Shown here piece by piece: positions 31,774-40,500 of a stretch of DNA of 41,889 bases. The notes beneath the pieces are model-generated. The model made no database searches. It was not told the DNA's origin and saw only the letters and a program-made list of their open reading frames with translations. The DNA lies in assembly GCA_946188105.1 (NCBI GenBank), contig CAMHTQ010000004.1, forward strand, positions 1 through 41,889. Reading direction: 5' to 3'. A program made the position numbers and the translations under genes. The DNA is from an uncultured Alphaproteobacteria bacterium (GTDB lineage: Bacteria > Pseudomonadota > Alphaproteobacteria > Rs-D84). Each line of letters begins with the position of its first letter. The stretch's first letter is position 1.

Positions 31774-32892
31774 TTACATACGCATTGGCATTAACACGAA
31801 CAATGCATCCGTCTTTTTATCTGTTGACTTGATAGTCGTTGGAGACAACGGATCTTGCATTTCCATTTGGAATTTTTCGCCCTCGACCTGACCTGCAACA
31901 TCCAACAAGAACTTTACATTAAATACAACTGTAAATGAACTGTCGCCATTGTATTCAATATCTAATTCTTGGGTTGCGGTTCCAGCATCTGGACTGGATG
32001 CATTTATAACCAATTTATTTGTTGAAAATGTCAATTGAACAGATTTTGTTTTATCCACAGATGCAACAGAAACCAAGTCAACCGCATTTACAAATTGTTT
32101 TCTGTTCATAACGGCAATCTTGTCATTACCCTTTGGAATAACAACGCGATAATTTGGATATTGTGCGTCAACTAATTTGCTTGTCAAAATTGCAGAACCA
32201 ATTGTGAAACGTGCCTTGGTATCAGACAATTCAACCATCACATCATCAACATTTGCATCTTCTAATAATTTAGACAATTCGCCAATAACACGACGTGGCA
32301 AAATCACAGATGGCATCTCTGTACTGTCAACTGGGGCTGGCATTGCACACAAAGCCAAACGTTGTGCATCAGTTGCAACCGCAGTCAACATCTTGGACTT
32401 GCCCTCTTCAGAAATATGGAAATAAATTCCGCCCAAATGATAACGAACATCATCTGTTGGAATTGCAAATTTCGTCTGGTTTATCAAATGAGCCAAATCG
32501 CCAGTTGTCATTTGGAATTTTGTCGTCAAATTGCTGCCCGCCATTGCTGGGAAATTTTCTGCTGGTAATGTTGGCAAATGGAATACCGCACGACCACTGG
32601 AAACAACCAATTTATCACCAACCTGTTTAAAAGAAATTTCAGCATCATCAGGTAATTTACGAACAATATCATACAACATTTGAACAGGCACAGTAATTTT
32701 ACCAGCCAAAGTGATATCCGCAGCCACATGTTCAACCAATTCCAAATCCACATTAGTCGCAGACAAAACCAAACTGTCAGAAACCTCTAACTTAACATTC
32801 ATCAAAATTGGCAATGTTGCACGTTTTTCAACGATGGACTGCATATGTCCTAATGCGCGGATTAAAACCTGACGAAAAACAGAAAATTCCAT
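31774..32892 (-). CDS. dnaN: DNA polymerase III subunit beta (sliding clamp)
   Basis: The clamp encircles DNA and tethers DNA polymerase III. The 372-residue protein shows the three repeated clamp domains: it begins MEFSVFRQVLIRALGHMQSIVEKRATLPIL, with NVKLEVSDSLVLSATNVDLEL, then PTLPAENFPAM, LPRRVIGELSKLL and YPNYRVVIPKGNDK. It ends LFVLMPMRM, the C-terminal M-P-M-R-M or L signature. GGAG is in front of the ATG. dnaA and recF are not adjacent, so the classical origin cluster is broken here. Confidence 0.97.
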   Translation of the reverse strand: MEFSVFRQVLIRALGHMQSIVEKRATLPILMNVKLEVSDSLVLSATNVDLELVEHVAADITLAGKITVPVQMLYDIVRKLPDDAEISFKQVGDKLVVSSGRAVFHLPTLPAENFPAMAGSNLTTKFQMTTGDLAHLINQTKFAIPTDDVRYHLGGIYFHISEEGKSKMLTAVATDAQRLALCAMPAPVDSTEMPSVILPRRVIGELSKLLEDANVDDVMVELSDTKARFTIGSAILTSKLVDAQYPNYRVVIPKGNDKIAVMNRKQFVNAVDLVSVASVDKTKSVQLTFSTNKLVINASSPDAGTATQELDIEYNGDSSFTVVFNVKFLLDVAGQVEGEKFQMEMQDPLSPTTIKSTDKKTDALFVLMPMRM

Positions 32893-33005
32893 AATAAAAC
32901 TCCTAACTTATCTTTCTTGTCTTTTAATTTCCTACATTCTCAGCACATATTCTATCAAAAAACACCGATTCGGTGCAAGAGTAAAAGCCCACAAAACAAA
33001 AAAAC

Positions 33006-33029
33006 ACCCCCAAAACAATTTTTGGGGGT
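33006..33029. terminator. Terminator of cdaA
   Basis: ACCCCCAAAA / TTTTGGGGGT around CAAT, with an A-run on one side and T-run on the other. It lies 19 bases past the cdaA stop on the minus strand. Confidence 0.88.
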
Positions 33030-33047
33030 ATTTTTATCGTAAAATCA

Positions 33048-33812
33048 TTACTTTTTCATTATTTTTTCTAATTTAGAGCGCAATTTCTTTAAATCATCGT
33101 ATTTTGTTATTTTTCCTTTCTCGGCAATTGAAATATCACCGCTTTCTTCGGACACAACCAAAACGGTCGCAGACGATGCCTCACTCAACCCCAATGCCGC
33201 ACGATGACGTGTTCCATATTTCCAATTCAAATTATTTTGGGACAACGGCAATATTGCACCAGCATACGCGACACGATTATTTTCAATAATCACCGCACCA
33301 TCATGCAATGGTGTTTTATTAAAGAATATTGTCAGTAATAATTCACTGGTAATTTTCGCATCCACCAAAACACCTTTGCGTTCTATCACAGATTCATCCA
33401 ACATTGTTGGAAAAACAATCAATGCACCTGTATGTTTTGCAGACATATATTCAACCGCACTGACAATTGCATCCAATCCAGATGTATCACGTGAATGTAA
33501 TTCTTTATCTTCGGATCCAAAAAATAATTTTCTCCACCCCTGCACACTGCCCATCAATGCCATAAATTTACGCAATTCTGGTTGAAACACAACAATCAAA
33601 CTGATGGATAAAAACAATGCAGTCCAATGTAAAAACGCACCTAACAAATCAAAATGCACCATTGTACAAACAAAACTGAATACCCATAACAACACCAGTC
33701 CCAAAATACCACGCACCAATTTTTCAGATGCCGTATTTTGAATCAATCTTTTATAAAAATAAAAAACCAATACAACAATTATAGCCAACTGAATAATTTC
33801 AGACACATGCAT
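33048..33812 (-). CDS. cdaA: Diadenylate cyclase, CdaA type
   Basis: CdaA joins two ATP into c-di-AMP at the membrane. The 254-residue protein has N-terminal membrane segments (about 5-20, 36-52, 60-76) and a DAC domain with DGA (171-173, in LHDGAVII) and GTRHRAALGLSE (200-211), the two motifs that form the active site. TGALIVFPTML and GAILPLSQN also fit the family. The length is slightly under that of Firmicutes CdaA. It is the last gene of the pilin-rluC-asmA-cdaA run. There is no cdaR or glmM neighbour. GGAGA lies before the ATG. c-di-AMP synthesis is rarely reported in alphaproteobacteria. Confidence 0.9.
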   Translation of the reverse strand: MHVSEIIQLAIIVVLVFYFYKRLIQNTASEKLVRGILGLVLLWVFSFVCTMVHFDLLGAFLHWTALFLSISLIVVFQPELRKFMALMGSVQGWRKLFFGSEDKELHSRDTSGLDAIVSAVEYMSAKHTGALIVFPTMLDESVIERKGVLVDAKITSELLLTIFFNKTPLHDGAVIIENNRVAYAGAILPLSQNNLNWKYGTRHRAALGLSEASSATVLVVSEESGDISIAEKGKITKYDDLKKLRSKLEKIMKK

Positions 33813-33832
33813 AATATTCTCCTTTTATGATT

Positions 33833-35905
33833 TTATTTTTTTGAATCTGTAACCGATAACATAGGTTTCACCAATTCTTGCACAGGAACATCCATCCATG
33901 CTGGATCCTCGTCTTGTCTTGGTGCACCCTTTTCCAATGCAGTTTTACAAGGTTCGCTATCTGCCAACCAATTTTCTAATATTCCCCCAGCCAATAATCC
34001 TGCAACAAAACTGGCACCACCTGTGAACGGAACCAATAATAATCCTAATCCTGTTGCAGACACAACCTTGCCCGCCATTGCAGCACCATTTATTTTTATA
34101 TCTGGCTCTGCCAAATTACCAACAATTTCCACAGTATTAACAACATTACCCGTCAAAGATAATTTTAATCCACGCGATGGAACGGTTGTTAATGCCAAAT
34201 CTATTGTTTCTTTACCCAAATTCAAATCGCCCGCCAATCGTGCATTTATAGAACTTGTTTCAATTGCAACACCATTTCTGGTTTCTATATCACCATCACG
34301 CACTTTTAAATTTACAGCCACCCCAGATATTTTTGCCTTGTCATGTTTTTTATCTTCACGGAATAAATCTTGAACATTATGACGCAGTGATGTCAGCACA
34401 TCTGTTCCATAAATATTTTCAACCAATTTTGGATATGCATAACCATTACCCACAGAATAAGCAACCACAGGTCCCGTTATTGTTTTCATTACCTCGGACA
34501 TATTTCTGCCATTTGCTTCAAAATATCCATACAACTCTAAAGGTAATCCAACAATGAAATCACGTATTCTGATTTCTTCCATCAATTTACCAATCATCAA
34601 ACCAGATGCTTTGACACCTGTTTTGATATATATACGACCTTCTTGATTTATAATAAAATCGCCACCAACAACCATTGGACCACCAGCAATATTTGTTGAT
34701 ACATCAATGCGACCTTGCTGATTTTTATATTGTATATTTATCTTGGTATTTTTCAGATTCATATCGCGATACACAATTAAATTTTTAAAATCAACATTTA
34801 CATCTAAATCAAACTTTCTGATATCAGCACCATGTAAATTTATATCATGGAACACATTTAATTCACGATTTGGACGCACCCACCCAGAATACATTTCAGG
34901 GGCCAATTTTAATAAATTCACATTTTTAGAAGACACATTTACTTTTACTTCTGGAATCTTGCCACCCCAATAATAAAACCCAGACACATTCAAATCTGTT
35001 CCGCGCATACCCAATGTAGATTTTCGTATAACTAATTTATTTTTATCAACCAATCCCCCAGCGATATTTACCGACAATTTAGGCATATTGGTTAAATCAA
35101 TATCAAACAAATCTTTCACAGCACCCAAATCAACAATGTCGCCTTTGATAATAAAATCGATTGGCACTTTACTTTTTGCCTCTAACGCAATATTTGCAAT
35201 CAAAGCATTGCCACCAGTTGACAAAGCAATTTTGACCGGATAAATTTTTCGTTTCTCATTATATTCATCCAAAACAATTATAAACGGAAACACATCATCA
35301 CGTGGTTTTATCCAACCATTATATTCACGCTGATTTTTGTGTTGAACATATTTTAATTGGGCCCCAGCCATAAAAAATTTTCGTGTTCCGTTGTTAAACA
35401 GTAAATTTTCAAATTCTACTTTTCCCACAGAGCTGTCTGGCAACGGAAATTTTTCTATAGATTTATTATCATCTTCTTTTTTTGCATCGGCATCTGGTTG
35501 TTGCATTGGTTGCAACGAAGATTCACCATTTTCATTTTCCTCTATATGCACCGCAGTATCATATAATTTTACACTGCGAATTGTCGGGCGATTGCGTAAC
35601 AAAGAAATTAAATCCAATGTTACATCCATACGTTCCGCTGAAAATCCATATTTTTCCTTGGCCCAGTCAGCATTTACAACACGAACCTGATTTAATTCTA
35701 TACGTGGTCGTAAAGAAAATTTCCATGACACGACACCATCAATTTGAACAGGATATCCTGTGGCATTTTGCAGAGTTGATAAAACACTACCACGCAAACT
35801 TTCCAAATTTACCTGAGACAAAGCGATAATAACAGCAACACCCAAACCCAAAAAAAACAGGCTGATTAATCGCAATAAAAACATTATTCTTCTACGTCTT
35901 GTCAT
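33833..35905 (-). CDS. AsmA-family protein
   Basis: AsmA-family proteins span the periplasm and are linked to lipid transport or outer-membrane assembly. The 690-residue protein has an N-terminal membrane anchor (FLLRLISLFFLGLGVAVII) and the AsmA opening with GYPVQIDGVVSWKFSLRPRIELNQVRVVNADWA. It continues with beta-rich repeats such as LNLGKETIDLALTTVPS and NVVNTVEIVGNLAEPDIKIN. A glycine-rich hydrophobic stretch (VVSATGLGLLLVPFTGGASFVAGLLAGG) lies near the C-terminus, a known feature of AsmA C-terminal domains. GGAAT precedes the ATG. It starts just after the rluC-like gene and ends 20 bases before cdaA. Confidence 0.85.
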   Translation of the reverse strand: MTRRRRIMFLLRLISLFFLGLGVAVIIALSQVNLESLRGSVLSTLQNATGYPVQIDGVVSWKFSLRPRIELNQVRVVNADWAKEKYGFSAERMDVTLDLISLLRNRPTIRSVKLYDTAVHIEENENGESSLQPMQQPDADAKKEDDNKSIEKFPLPDSSVGKVEFENLLFNNGTRKFFMAGAQLKYVQHKNQREYNGWIKPRDDVFPFIIVLDEYNEKRKIYPVKIALSTGGNALIANIALEAKSKVPIDFIIKGDIVDLGAVKDLFDIDLTNMPKLSVNIAGGLVDKNKLVIRKSTLGMRGTDLNVSGFYYWGGKIPEVKVNVSSKNVNLLKLAPEMYSGWVRPNRELNVFHDINLHGADIRKFDLDVNVDFKNLIVYRDMNLKNTKINIQYKNQQGRIDVSTNIAGGPMVVGGDFIINQEGRIYIKTGVKASGLMIGKLMEEIRIRDFIVGLPLELYGYFEANGRNMSEVMKTITGPVVAYSVGNGYAYPKLVENIYGTDVLTSLRHNVQDLFREDKKHDKAKISGVAVNLKVRDGDIETRNGVAIETSSINARLAGDLNLGKETIDLALTTVPSRGLKLSLTGNVVNTVEIVGNLAEPDIKINGAAMAGKVVSATGLGLLLVPFTGGASFVAGLLAGGILENWLADSEPCKTALEKGAPRQDEDPAWMDVPVQELVKPMLSVTDSKK

Positions 35906-35907
35906 TT

Positions 35908-36885
35908 TTATTCCGGTAATTGAAACTCTAAAAAGTGCATCACAGATTTCATAAATTCTGGCACATCAGCACGCAGAGTTATTAACTTATTCGTACGAGG
36001 ATGATAAAAAGTAATTCTGTATGCAAACAAAAACAATTTATTTGTTGCCAATATTGTTGCCAACCCAGAATCTATTTTTTTATCACGTCCATATAAATCA
36101 TCCCCAACAATTGGTGCATTCAAGCTATATGCACTGTGTATTCTTAATTGATGTGTGCGTCCTGTTTTTGGAGAAAATAATACCCACGATACACTATCGC
36201 CAGCACCAGACAACACCCTGTATTCTGTAATTGCACGTTGTGGTTTTTGTCCGGCACCATCATTCACACGTTCAGGTGTATTAAAAACCATACCTTTGAC
36301 AATATAATTATCAATAACCCCTTGCTTTGGCGAAACGCTGCCATTTAACAACGCCAAATATTCTTTGTGTGCAGTCTTTGATTGGAACGCACTTGCTAAA
36401 TTTTGTGCCGCCTTTTGATTTTTTGCAACAACCAGCAACCCACTGGTATCTCTATCCAATCTATGAACCAAAGATATTTTGTCATACGGAAATAATGCCG
36501 CCGCCATTTTATCTATGGATTTTCTGATACCTGTTCCACCCTGGACCGCCAAACCTGCTGGTTTATTAAACACCACAATATCGTCATCGTTATATACGAT
36601 TGTTTTCCTTAAATTCTCTAAATCAGACATTGAAAAAGCATTACCGGTTTCTGTCTTTTTAACATTTTCGCGTTTAGCATACATAGCAATTGTCGGCGGA
36701 ATTCTGACCGCATCCCCAGAACGCAAAACCCGATTAGAATCAACACGTGCTGAATTAACTCTGATTTGTCCACCACGACACAATTTATAAAAATCACGCA
36801 CAGGCATCGCCGGAAATTTCCGCATAAACCAGCGCATTAATTTTGTTCCATCTTCTACCAAAGAAACCGTTACAACATCAGCCAT
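35908..36885 (-). CDS. Ribosomal large subunit pseudouridine synthase, RluC/RluD type
   Basis: The enzyme converts uridine to pseudouridine in 23S rRNA. The 325-residue protein has an S4-like N-terminal domain (VRDFYKLCRGGQIRVNSARVDSNRVLRSGDAVRIP) and the catalytic domain with IVVFNKPAGLAVQGG, the active-site Asp in VHRLDRDTSGLLVVAKN, and GRTHQLRIHSAYSLNAPIVGDDLYG. RluC is the nearest guess; target sites cannot be told apart by eye. The ATG directly follows the stop of the pilin gene, so the two are coupled. Confidence 0.88.
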   Translation of the reverse strand: MADVVTVSLVEDGTKLMRWFMRKFPAMPVRDFYKLCRGGQIRVNSARVDSNRVLRSGDAVRIPPTIAMYAKRENVKKTETGNAFSMSDLENLRKTIVYNDDDIVVFNKPAGLAVQGGTGIRKSIDKMAAALFPYDKISLVHRLDRDTSGLLVVAKNQKAAQNLASAFQSKTAHKEYLALLNGSVSPKQGVIDNYIVKGMVFNTPERVNDGAGQKPQRAITEYRVLSGAGDSVSWVLFSPKTGRTHQLRIHSAYSLNAPIVGDDLYGRDKKIDSGLATILATNKLFLFAYRITFYHPRTNKLITLRADVPEFMKSVMHFLEFQLPE

Positions 36886-37323
36886 TTATTCCCCATACAA
36901 AATGGACACAGAATTATCTTTGGCCATACTTACACAATTACCCGTTGCGCCATCCACAGAATCAGTCCATTTTTTCGTCACTAATGCCTTGCACTCGGAA
37001 TCAGACAAGCCATCAATCGTAACAACAAATTGACGGAAATTAGCAGGATTTACACTGACGGTATAATTTCCACCATATGGATTTTTATTAGACATGGCCA
37101 ACGCAGTAAATATCGTAGAGTTATCAATTCTGGTAAAATCGTCATATTCGCCCAGCAATTGACGAACACCGACCACGATTTGATACACTTCGTCATTAAC
37201 TGTACTTTGCTTTTGCATACGCATAGCATAGCCAATCATTTTAATCGCACCATAGGTAATAACACCCATAATTGCCAAAACACCCAACATTTCGATCATA
37301 GAACGTCCAGATTCATATCTCAT
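36886..37323 (-). CDS. Type IV pilin-like protein
   Basis: The 145-residue product starts MRYESGRSMIEMLGVLAIMGVIT. The prepilin peptidase would cleave after Gly, leaving R-S-M-I-E with the conserved Glu at position 5, then a hydrophobic helix to about residue 35. The rest (VYQIVVGVRQLLGEYDDF, GNYTVSVNPANFRQFVVTI, and Cys at ECKAL and GNCVSM) looks like the globular pilin domain with a disulfide. RSMIE is unusual; most pilins have FTLIE. The start is fixed by GAGGTG in front of the ATG at 37323. No other pilus gene is present in the window. It heads the run rluC-asmA-cdaA. Confidence 0.78.
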   Translation of the reverse strand: MRYESGRSMIEMLGVLAIMGVITYGAIKMIGYAMRMQKQSTVNDEVYQIVVGVRQLLGEYDDFTRIDNSTIFTALAMSNKNPYGGNYTVSVNPANFRQFVVTIDGLSDSECKALVTKKWTDSVDGATGNCVSMAKDNSVSILYGE

Positions 37324-37337
37324 TTTTTCACCTCTAT

Positions 37338-37365
37338 TTGCTTTTTCATTTTTATATTCTATCAT
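37338..37365 (+). promoter_or_regulatory. Promoter of uvrC, leaderless type
   Basis: TTGCTT (37338-37343), 16 bases, TATCAT (37360-37365). The uvrC ATG at 37373 is only 7 bases beyond the -10 box and lacks a ribosome binding site. Confidence 0.55.
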
Positions 37366-37372
37366 AATTGTT

Positions 37373-38797
37373 ATGAATATTCAATTTACAGATTTAATTG
37401 CAAACGCTCCTGATGCACCTGGAACATACCGGATGTATGCCAGCGATCATACCCTATTATACGTCGGTAAAGCTAAAAATCTAGCGAATCGTTTACGCCA
37501 ATATTCAGACATTTCAAAACTGGAACCACACAAACAGGTTATGCGCAGTTTGGTAACTCGTATTGAATGGGAAATCAGTCCAACCGAGGCCGATGCCCTG
37601 ATACGCGAACAAGAGTTAATAAAAACTCTGAAACCTAAATACAACATAATGCTGACAGACGACAAAATGTATCCAATGTTGGCATTAACCGCCAGCGAAT
37701 ATCCCAGAATTTTAAAATTTCGTGGCAAAATTTCTCAACGCAAAGATGTGTTTGGCCCATACCCATCTGTTACCGCATTGAACGACACAATTAAAATGAT
37801 TCAGAAAGTTTGTCGTTTGCGAACCTGTACCGACACATTTATGCATAACCGTACCCGCCCTTGCCTGTTATACCAAATTGGCCGATGCAGTGCGCCATGT
37901 TGTTTACCCCAACCCGATTACAAAGAAAATGTCGCATTGGCTCGTCGCATTTTAACCGGTGACAGCGAACCAATAATTTCAGAATTATCTGCTGAAATGA
38001 AAAAACATTCTGAAAATATGGATTTCGAACAAGCGGCTGTTATTCGTGATAAAATTATTGCATTAACCCAAACTGCTAATCGTGGAAAAAAACGTAATTT
38101 TACCCACGACAAAAATATTAATTGGGATGAAAATGTATCAGAACTGGAAAAACTGATTGGAATAAAAATCGAACGTGCTGGGGTATTTGATAACTCGCAT
38201 TTATTTGGAAAAAATTCTGTAGGTGCAATGATTTGCTTTGGACACAATGGATTTACAAAAACAGATTACAGACACTTTAAATTACAAAATCGTCAAAATG
38301 CCGGCAACGATATTGGCATGATGGCAGAGTTTATATCTCGTGCAGTTAGCAACGGACCAAAGCTAGATTTAATAATTGTGGATGGTGGTATGGCACAATG
38401 GAATATCGCAAAACAGGTTGCACCAAACATTCCAATTTTTGGTGTTACCAAGGGCGAGGTTCGTAACGGGGATGAACACTTTATTATGCCCGACGGCAGT
38501 ATTTATACAGATTTACCAAAAGATTCTAAATTGTTTTTAATGTTGCGTGCTGTTCGTGACGAGGCGCACCGTTTTGTAATTACATATCATCGTGAAACAC
38601 GTGCGAAACAAATGACTGCATCCGTATTAGATGAAATAGACGGTATTGGTCCAACACGTAAACATGCATTGATTCAACATTTTGGTTCGGTTCGTTCCAT
38701 TATGGACGCGACATTACAACAACTGGAACAGGTTCCAACATTGGGAAAAGCCGCAGCAAAAAAAATCTTTGCATATTTTCATTCAGAGTTGCTATAA
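37373..38797 (+). CDS. uvrC: Excinuclease ABC subunit C, compact form
   Basis: UvrC makes both incisions around DNA damage after UvrAB. The 474-residue protein has the GIY-YIG nuclease (GTYRMYASDHTLLYVGKAKNLANRL, with EADALIREQELIKTLKPKYNIML), the Cys-rich loop (CLLYQIGRCSAPCCLP), a UVR helix (MDFEQAAVIRDKI), an RNase H-like nuclease (VFDNSHLFGKNSVGAM, LIIVDGG, DEAHRFVITYHRE) and two helix-hairpin-helix motifs at the end (LDEIDGIGPTRKHALIQHFGS, LEQVPTLGKAAAKKIF). Typical UvrC is about 600 residues; roughly 130 between the UVR helix and the RNase H domain are missing. All catalytic parts appear present. pgsA follows 35 bases later. Confidence 0.93.
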   Translation: MNIQFTDLIANAPDAPGTYRMYASDHTLLYVGKAKNLANRLRQYSDISKLEPHKQVMRSLVTRIEWEISPTEADALIREQELIKTLKPKYNIMLTDDKMYPMLALTASEYPRILKFRGKISQRKDVFGPYPSVTALNDTIKMIQKVCRLRTCTDTFMHNRTRPCLLYQIGRCSAPCCLPQPDYKENVALARRILTGDSEPIISELSAEMKKHSENMDFEQAAVIRDKIIALTQTANRGKKRNFTHDKNINWDENVSELEKLIGIKIERAGVFDNSHLFGKNSVGAMICFGHNGFTKTDYRHFKLQNRQNAGNDIGMMAEFISRAVSNGPKLDLIIVDGGMAQWNIAKQVAPNIPIFGVTKGEVRNGDEHFIMPDGSIYTDLPKDSKLFLMLRAVRDEAHRFVITYHRETRAKQMTASVLDEIDGIGPTRKHALIQHFGSVRSIMDATLQQLEQVPTLGKAAAKKIFAYFHSELL

Positions 38798-38832
38798 TAA
38801 ACAACGGCTAAGAAATAAAAGGAGATTTAACC

Positions 38833-39432
38833 ATGAAATTTTTTGTAAACTTTTTATCAATCTCACGCATTTGCATCGCTTTTGCGTTGATTCCAACATT
38901 AATATTGCAATGGTACTGGGTATCTGTCGTCCTGTTTGCATTCGGTGCAATCAGTGATTGGCTGGACGGTTATCTGGCACGCAAATTCAACGTATGTACA
39001 AAACTGGGTGGTGTATTAGACCACATTGGCGATAAATTATTGGTCGTAATCAGTTTCATCTTGTTGGCTTTGATGATGCGTTTCCCATTTATTATAATTC
39101 CAATTATCATTATGATTGCTCGTGAATTATACATCAGTGGATTACGTGAATTTTTAGGCACACAAAAAATTGAAATGCCTGTTCCAAAAGCACGTTTTTC
39201 AATGGGCAAAATCAAAACAACATTACAATTAGTTTCAATTTTGTTGTTCTTGTTGTTGTTCGCTGTCAGCACATTGGTAACCCCGAATACTGTTTCAGCA
39301 ACTTTGTTAAAAGTATTAAATTTATTATCTCAACTGGGAATTATCTTTTTATGGTCTGCATTGGTTGCGTCCCTGTGGTCTGCAACACAATACACAATCA
39401 CATTCTTGGGCAAATTGAAAAAGATAAAATAA
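38833..39432 (+). CDS. pgsA: CDP-diacylglycerol-glycerol-3-phosphate 3-phosphatidyltransferase
   Basis: PgsA makes phosphatidylglycerol phosphate in the inner membrane. The 199-residue protein has the CDP-alcohol phosphotransferase motif D-x2-D-G-x2-A-R-x8-G-x3-D-x3-D in SDWLDGYLARKFNVCTKLGG then VLDHIGDKLL. About six membrane segments follow. AAGGAGA precedes the ATG. It is downstream of uvrC, an order also seen in E. coli (uvrC-pgsA). Confidence 0.92.
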   Translation: MKFFVNFLSISRICIAFALIPTLILQWYWVSVVLFAFGAISDWLDGYLARKFNVCTKLGGVLDHIGDKLLVVISFILLALMMRFPFIIIPIIIMIARELYISGLREFLGTQKIEMPVPKARFSMGKIKTTLQLVSILLFLLLFAVSTLVTPNTVSATLLKVLNLLSQLGIIFLWSALVASLWSATQYTITFLGKLKKIK

Positions 39433-39450
39433 AGAGATATAAAACAATAC

Positions 39451-39481
39451 AACCCACCAATGCAAATTGGTGGGTTTTTTG
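39451..39481 (+). terminator. Terminator of uvrC-pgsA
   Basis: AACCCACCAAT / ATTGGTGGGTT around GCAA followed by T6, 19 bases past the pgsA stop. Confidence 0.93.
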
Positions 39482-39497
39482 TATTTTCTGTTCCACA

Positions 39498-39525
39498 TTG
39501 ACAATGTCGGTTTTCGTGCTACTAT
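39498..39525 (+). promoter_or_regulatory. Promoter of the ACP-like gene
   Basis: TTGACA (39498-39503), 16 bases, TACTAT (39520-39525); TATAAC at 39523 with a 19-base spacer is an alternative. Confidence 0.6.
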
Positions 39526-39557
39526 AACCAATGATATGAACAAAAAAGGATATATCT

Positions 39558-40028
39558 ATGACATACGAAGAAGTAAAAAAGGAAGCTTTTGAAGTAATCA
39601 ACGCTTTTGCCAGACAACGCAAATTAACAGCACCGACATCAGAAACTGATAATTTTGATGAATTTGGATTTGATTCTTTACACCAGATTGAACTGATTAT
39701 GAAAATGGAAAAACATTTCGAAATACACATTGATGATATATCCATAGAACATATCCGTACAGTTGGCGACCTTATAAAATGTTCTTTTGATTTGGTTAAC
39801 AAAAAAACAAATCCAACCAAATCTAATACCAGTGGTTTTGAAACATTAAAAAACACACCTGATATTACACCAACAAAACCTGTGGAATCAAAACAACCAA
39901 TCCACATGGTCAGACAAAATAACCAAACAATTCAGTTCCGTCGTGGTAATCAAACATTATCACTGAACGACCCAAAGGTATCTGCAATACTGGAACGCAT
40001 AAAACAAGAATTAGAACACTTAAAATAA
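39558..40028 (+). CDS. Acyl-carrier-protein-like protein with basic C-terminal extension
   Basis: Residues 1-78 form an ACP fold: helix EEVKKEAFEVINAFARQ, then FDEFGFDSLHQIELIMKMEKHFEIHIDD, where Ser40 in FDSL is the phosphopantetheine site. ACP itself is encoded at 8171-8404; this one differs and is not a duplicate by eye. From residue 80 there is a Thr/Pro/Lys-rich linker and a short predicted helix at the end (DPKVSAILERIKQELEHL). Ordinary ACPs are about 78 residues, so the tail is an addition. It is followed at two bases by an unknown gene. No lipid, polyketide or AasS-type gene is next to it. Confidence 0.78.
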   Translation: MTYEEVKKEAFEVINAFARQRKLTAPTSETDNFDEFGFDSLHQIELIMKMEKHFEIHIDDISIEHIRTVGDLIKCSFDLVNKKTNPTKSNTSGFETLKNTPDITPTKPVESKQPIHMVRQNNQTIQFRRGNQTLSLNDPKVSAILERIKQELEHLK

Positions 40029-40030
40029 AA

Positions 40031-40474
40031 ATGCAAACACTTGAACAAATTATCAGTACCTTGGAACCATTGGACCAACAAAGTTCCAAGGTAATTTTTG
40101 GTACCGCATTAAATTTTTTATCTGATAAAGATTGGTATGTTACACACGATGGCAACAACAATAAAATCACAGTTAAAAAAACAATTTTCAAAAAAACAAC
40201 CCAACGATATCAAATAACACTCAGCATAATAATATCTGATAATTCAAAAAACATTAAAACATCTGTAACCCAAACATGTTATTGCATACATCCAATTCTG
40301 GGCGATGATAAATATAAATACACATACGAATTAAATTCACCAGGTGCCCAAACATATTCAAATACAAACGTTCCAAAATATATGTTTGGCATATTGTCTG
40401 ACTTATATGATTGGGTCCAAGAACGCGACCCAATTCGCAAGGCATATGCCGAAAAACAACAACTGCAAAAATAA
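40031..40474 (+). CDS. Unknown protein coupled to the ACP-like gene
   Basis: The 147-residue protein is not recognised. It starts MQTLEQIISTLEPLDQQSS, followed by alternating strands (DKDWYVTHDGNNNKITVKKT, YQITLSIIISDN, KTSVTQTCYCIHP) and a final helix (FGILSDLYDWVQERDPIRKAYAEK). Mixed alpha/beta, no signal peptide and no membrane segment. The ATG is two bases after the stop of the ACP-like gene, so the two are translated together and probably work together. It may be a partner or a modifying factor for the ACP-like protein; no catalytic motif is seen. Confidence 0.65.
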   Translation: MQTLEQIISTLEPLDQQSSKVIFGTALNFLSDKDWYVTHDGNNNKITVKKTIFKKTTQRYQITLSIIISDNSKNIKTSVTQTCYCIHPILGDDKYKYTYELNSPGAQTYSNTNVPKYMFGILSDLYDWVQERDPIRKAYAEKQQLQK

Positions 40475-40476
40475 AA

Positions 40477-40498
40477 AAATCTCCCATTTGGGAGATTT
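40477..40498. terminator. Terminator between convergent genes
   Basis: AAATCTCCC / GGGAGATTT around ATTT directly after the stop at 40474 and 2 bases before the dnaJ stop on the other strand; A-run and T-rich flanks. Confidence 0.88.
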
Positions 40499-40500
40499 CT

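Noticed and set aside
31774..32892. Replication origin next to dnaN
   Set aside because: No dnaA, recF or cluster of DnaA boxes is visible in the flanks.
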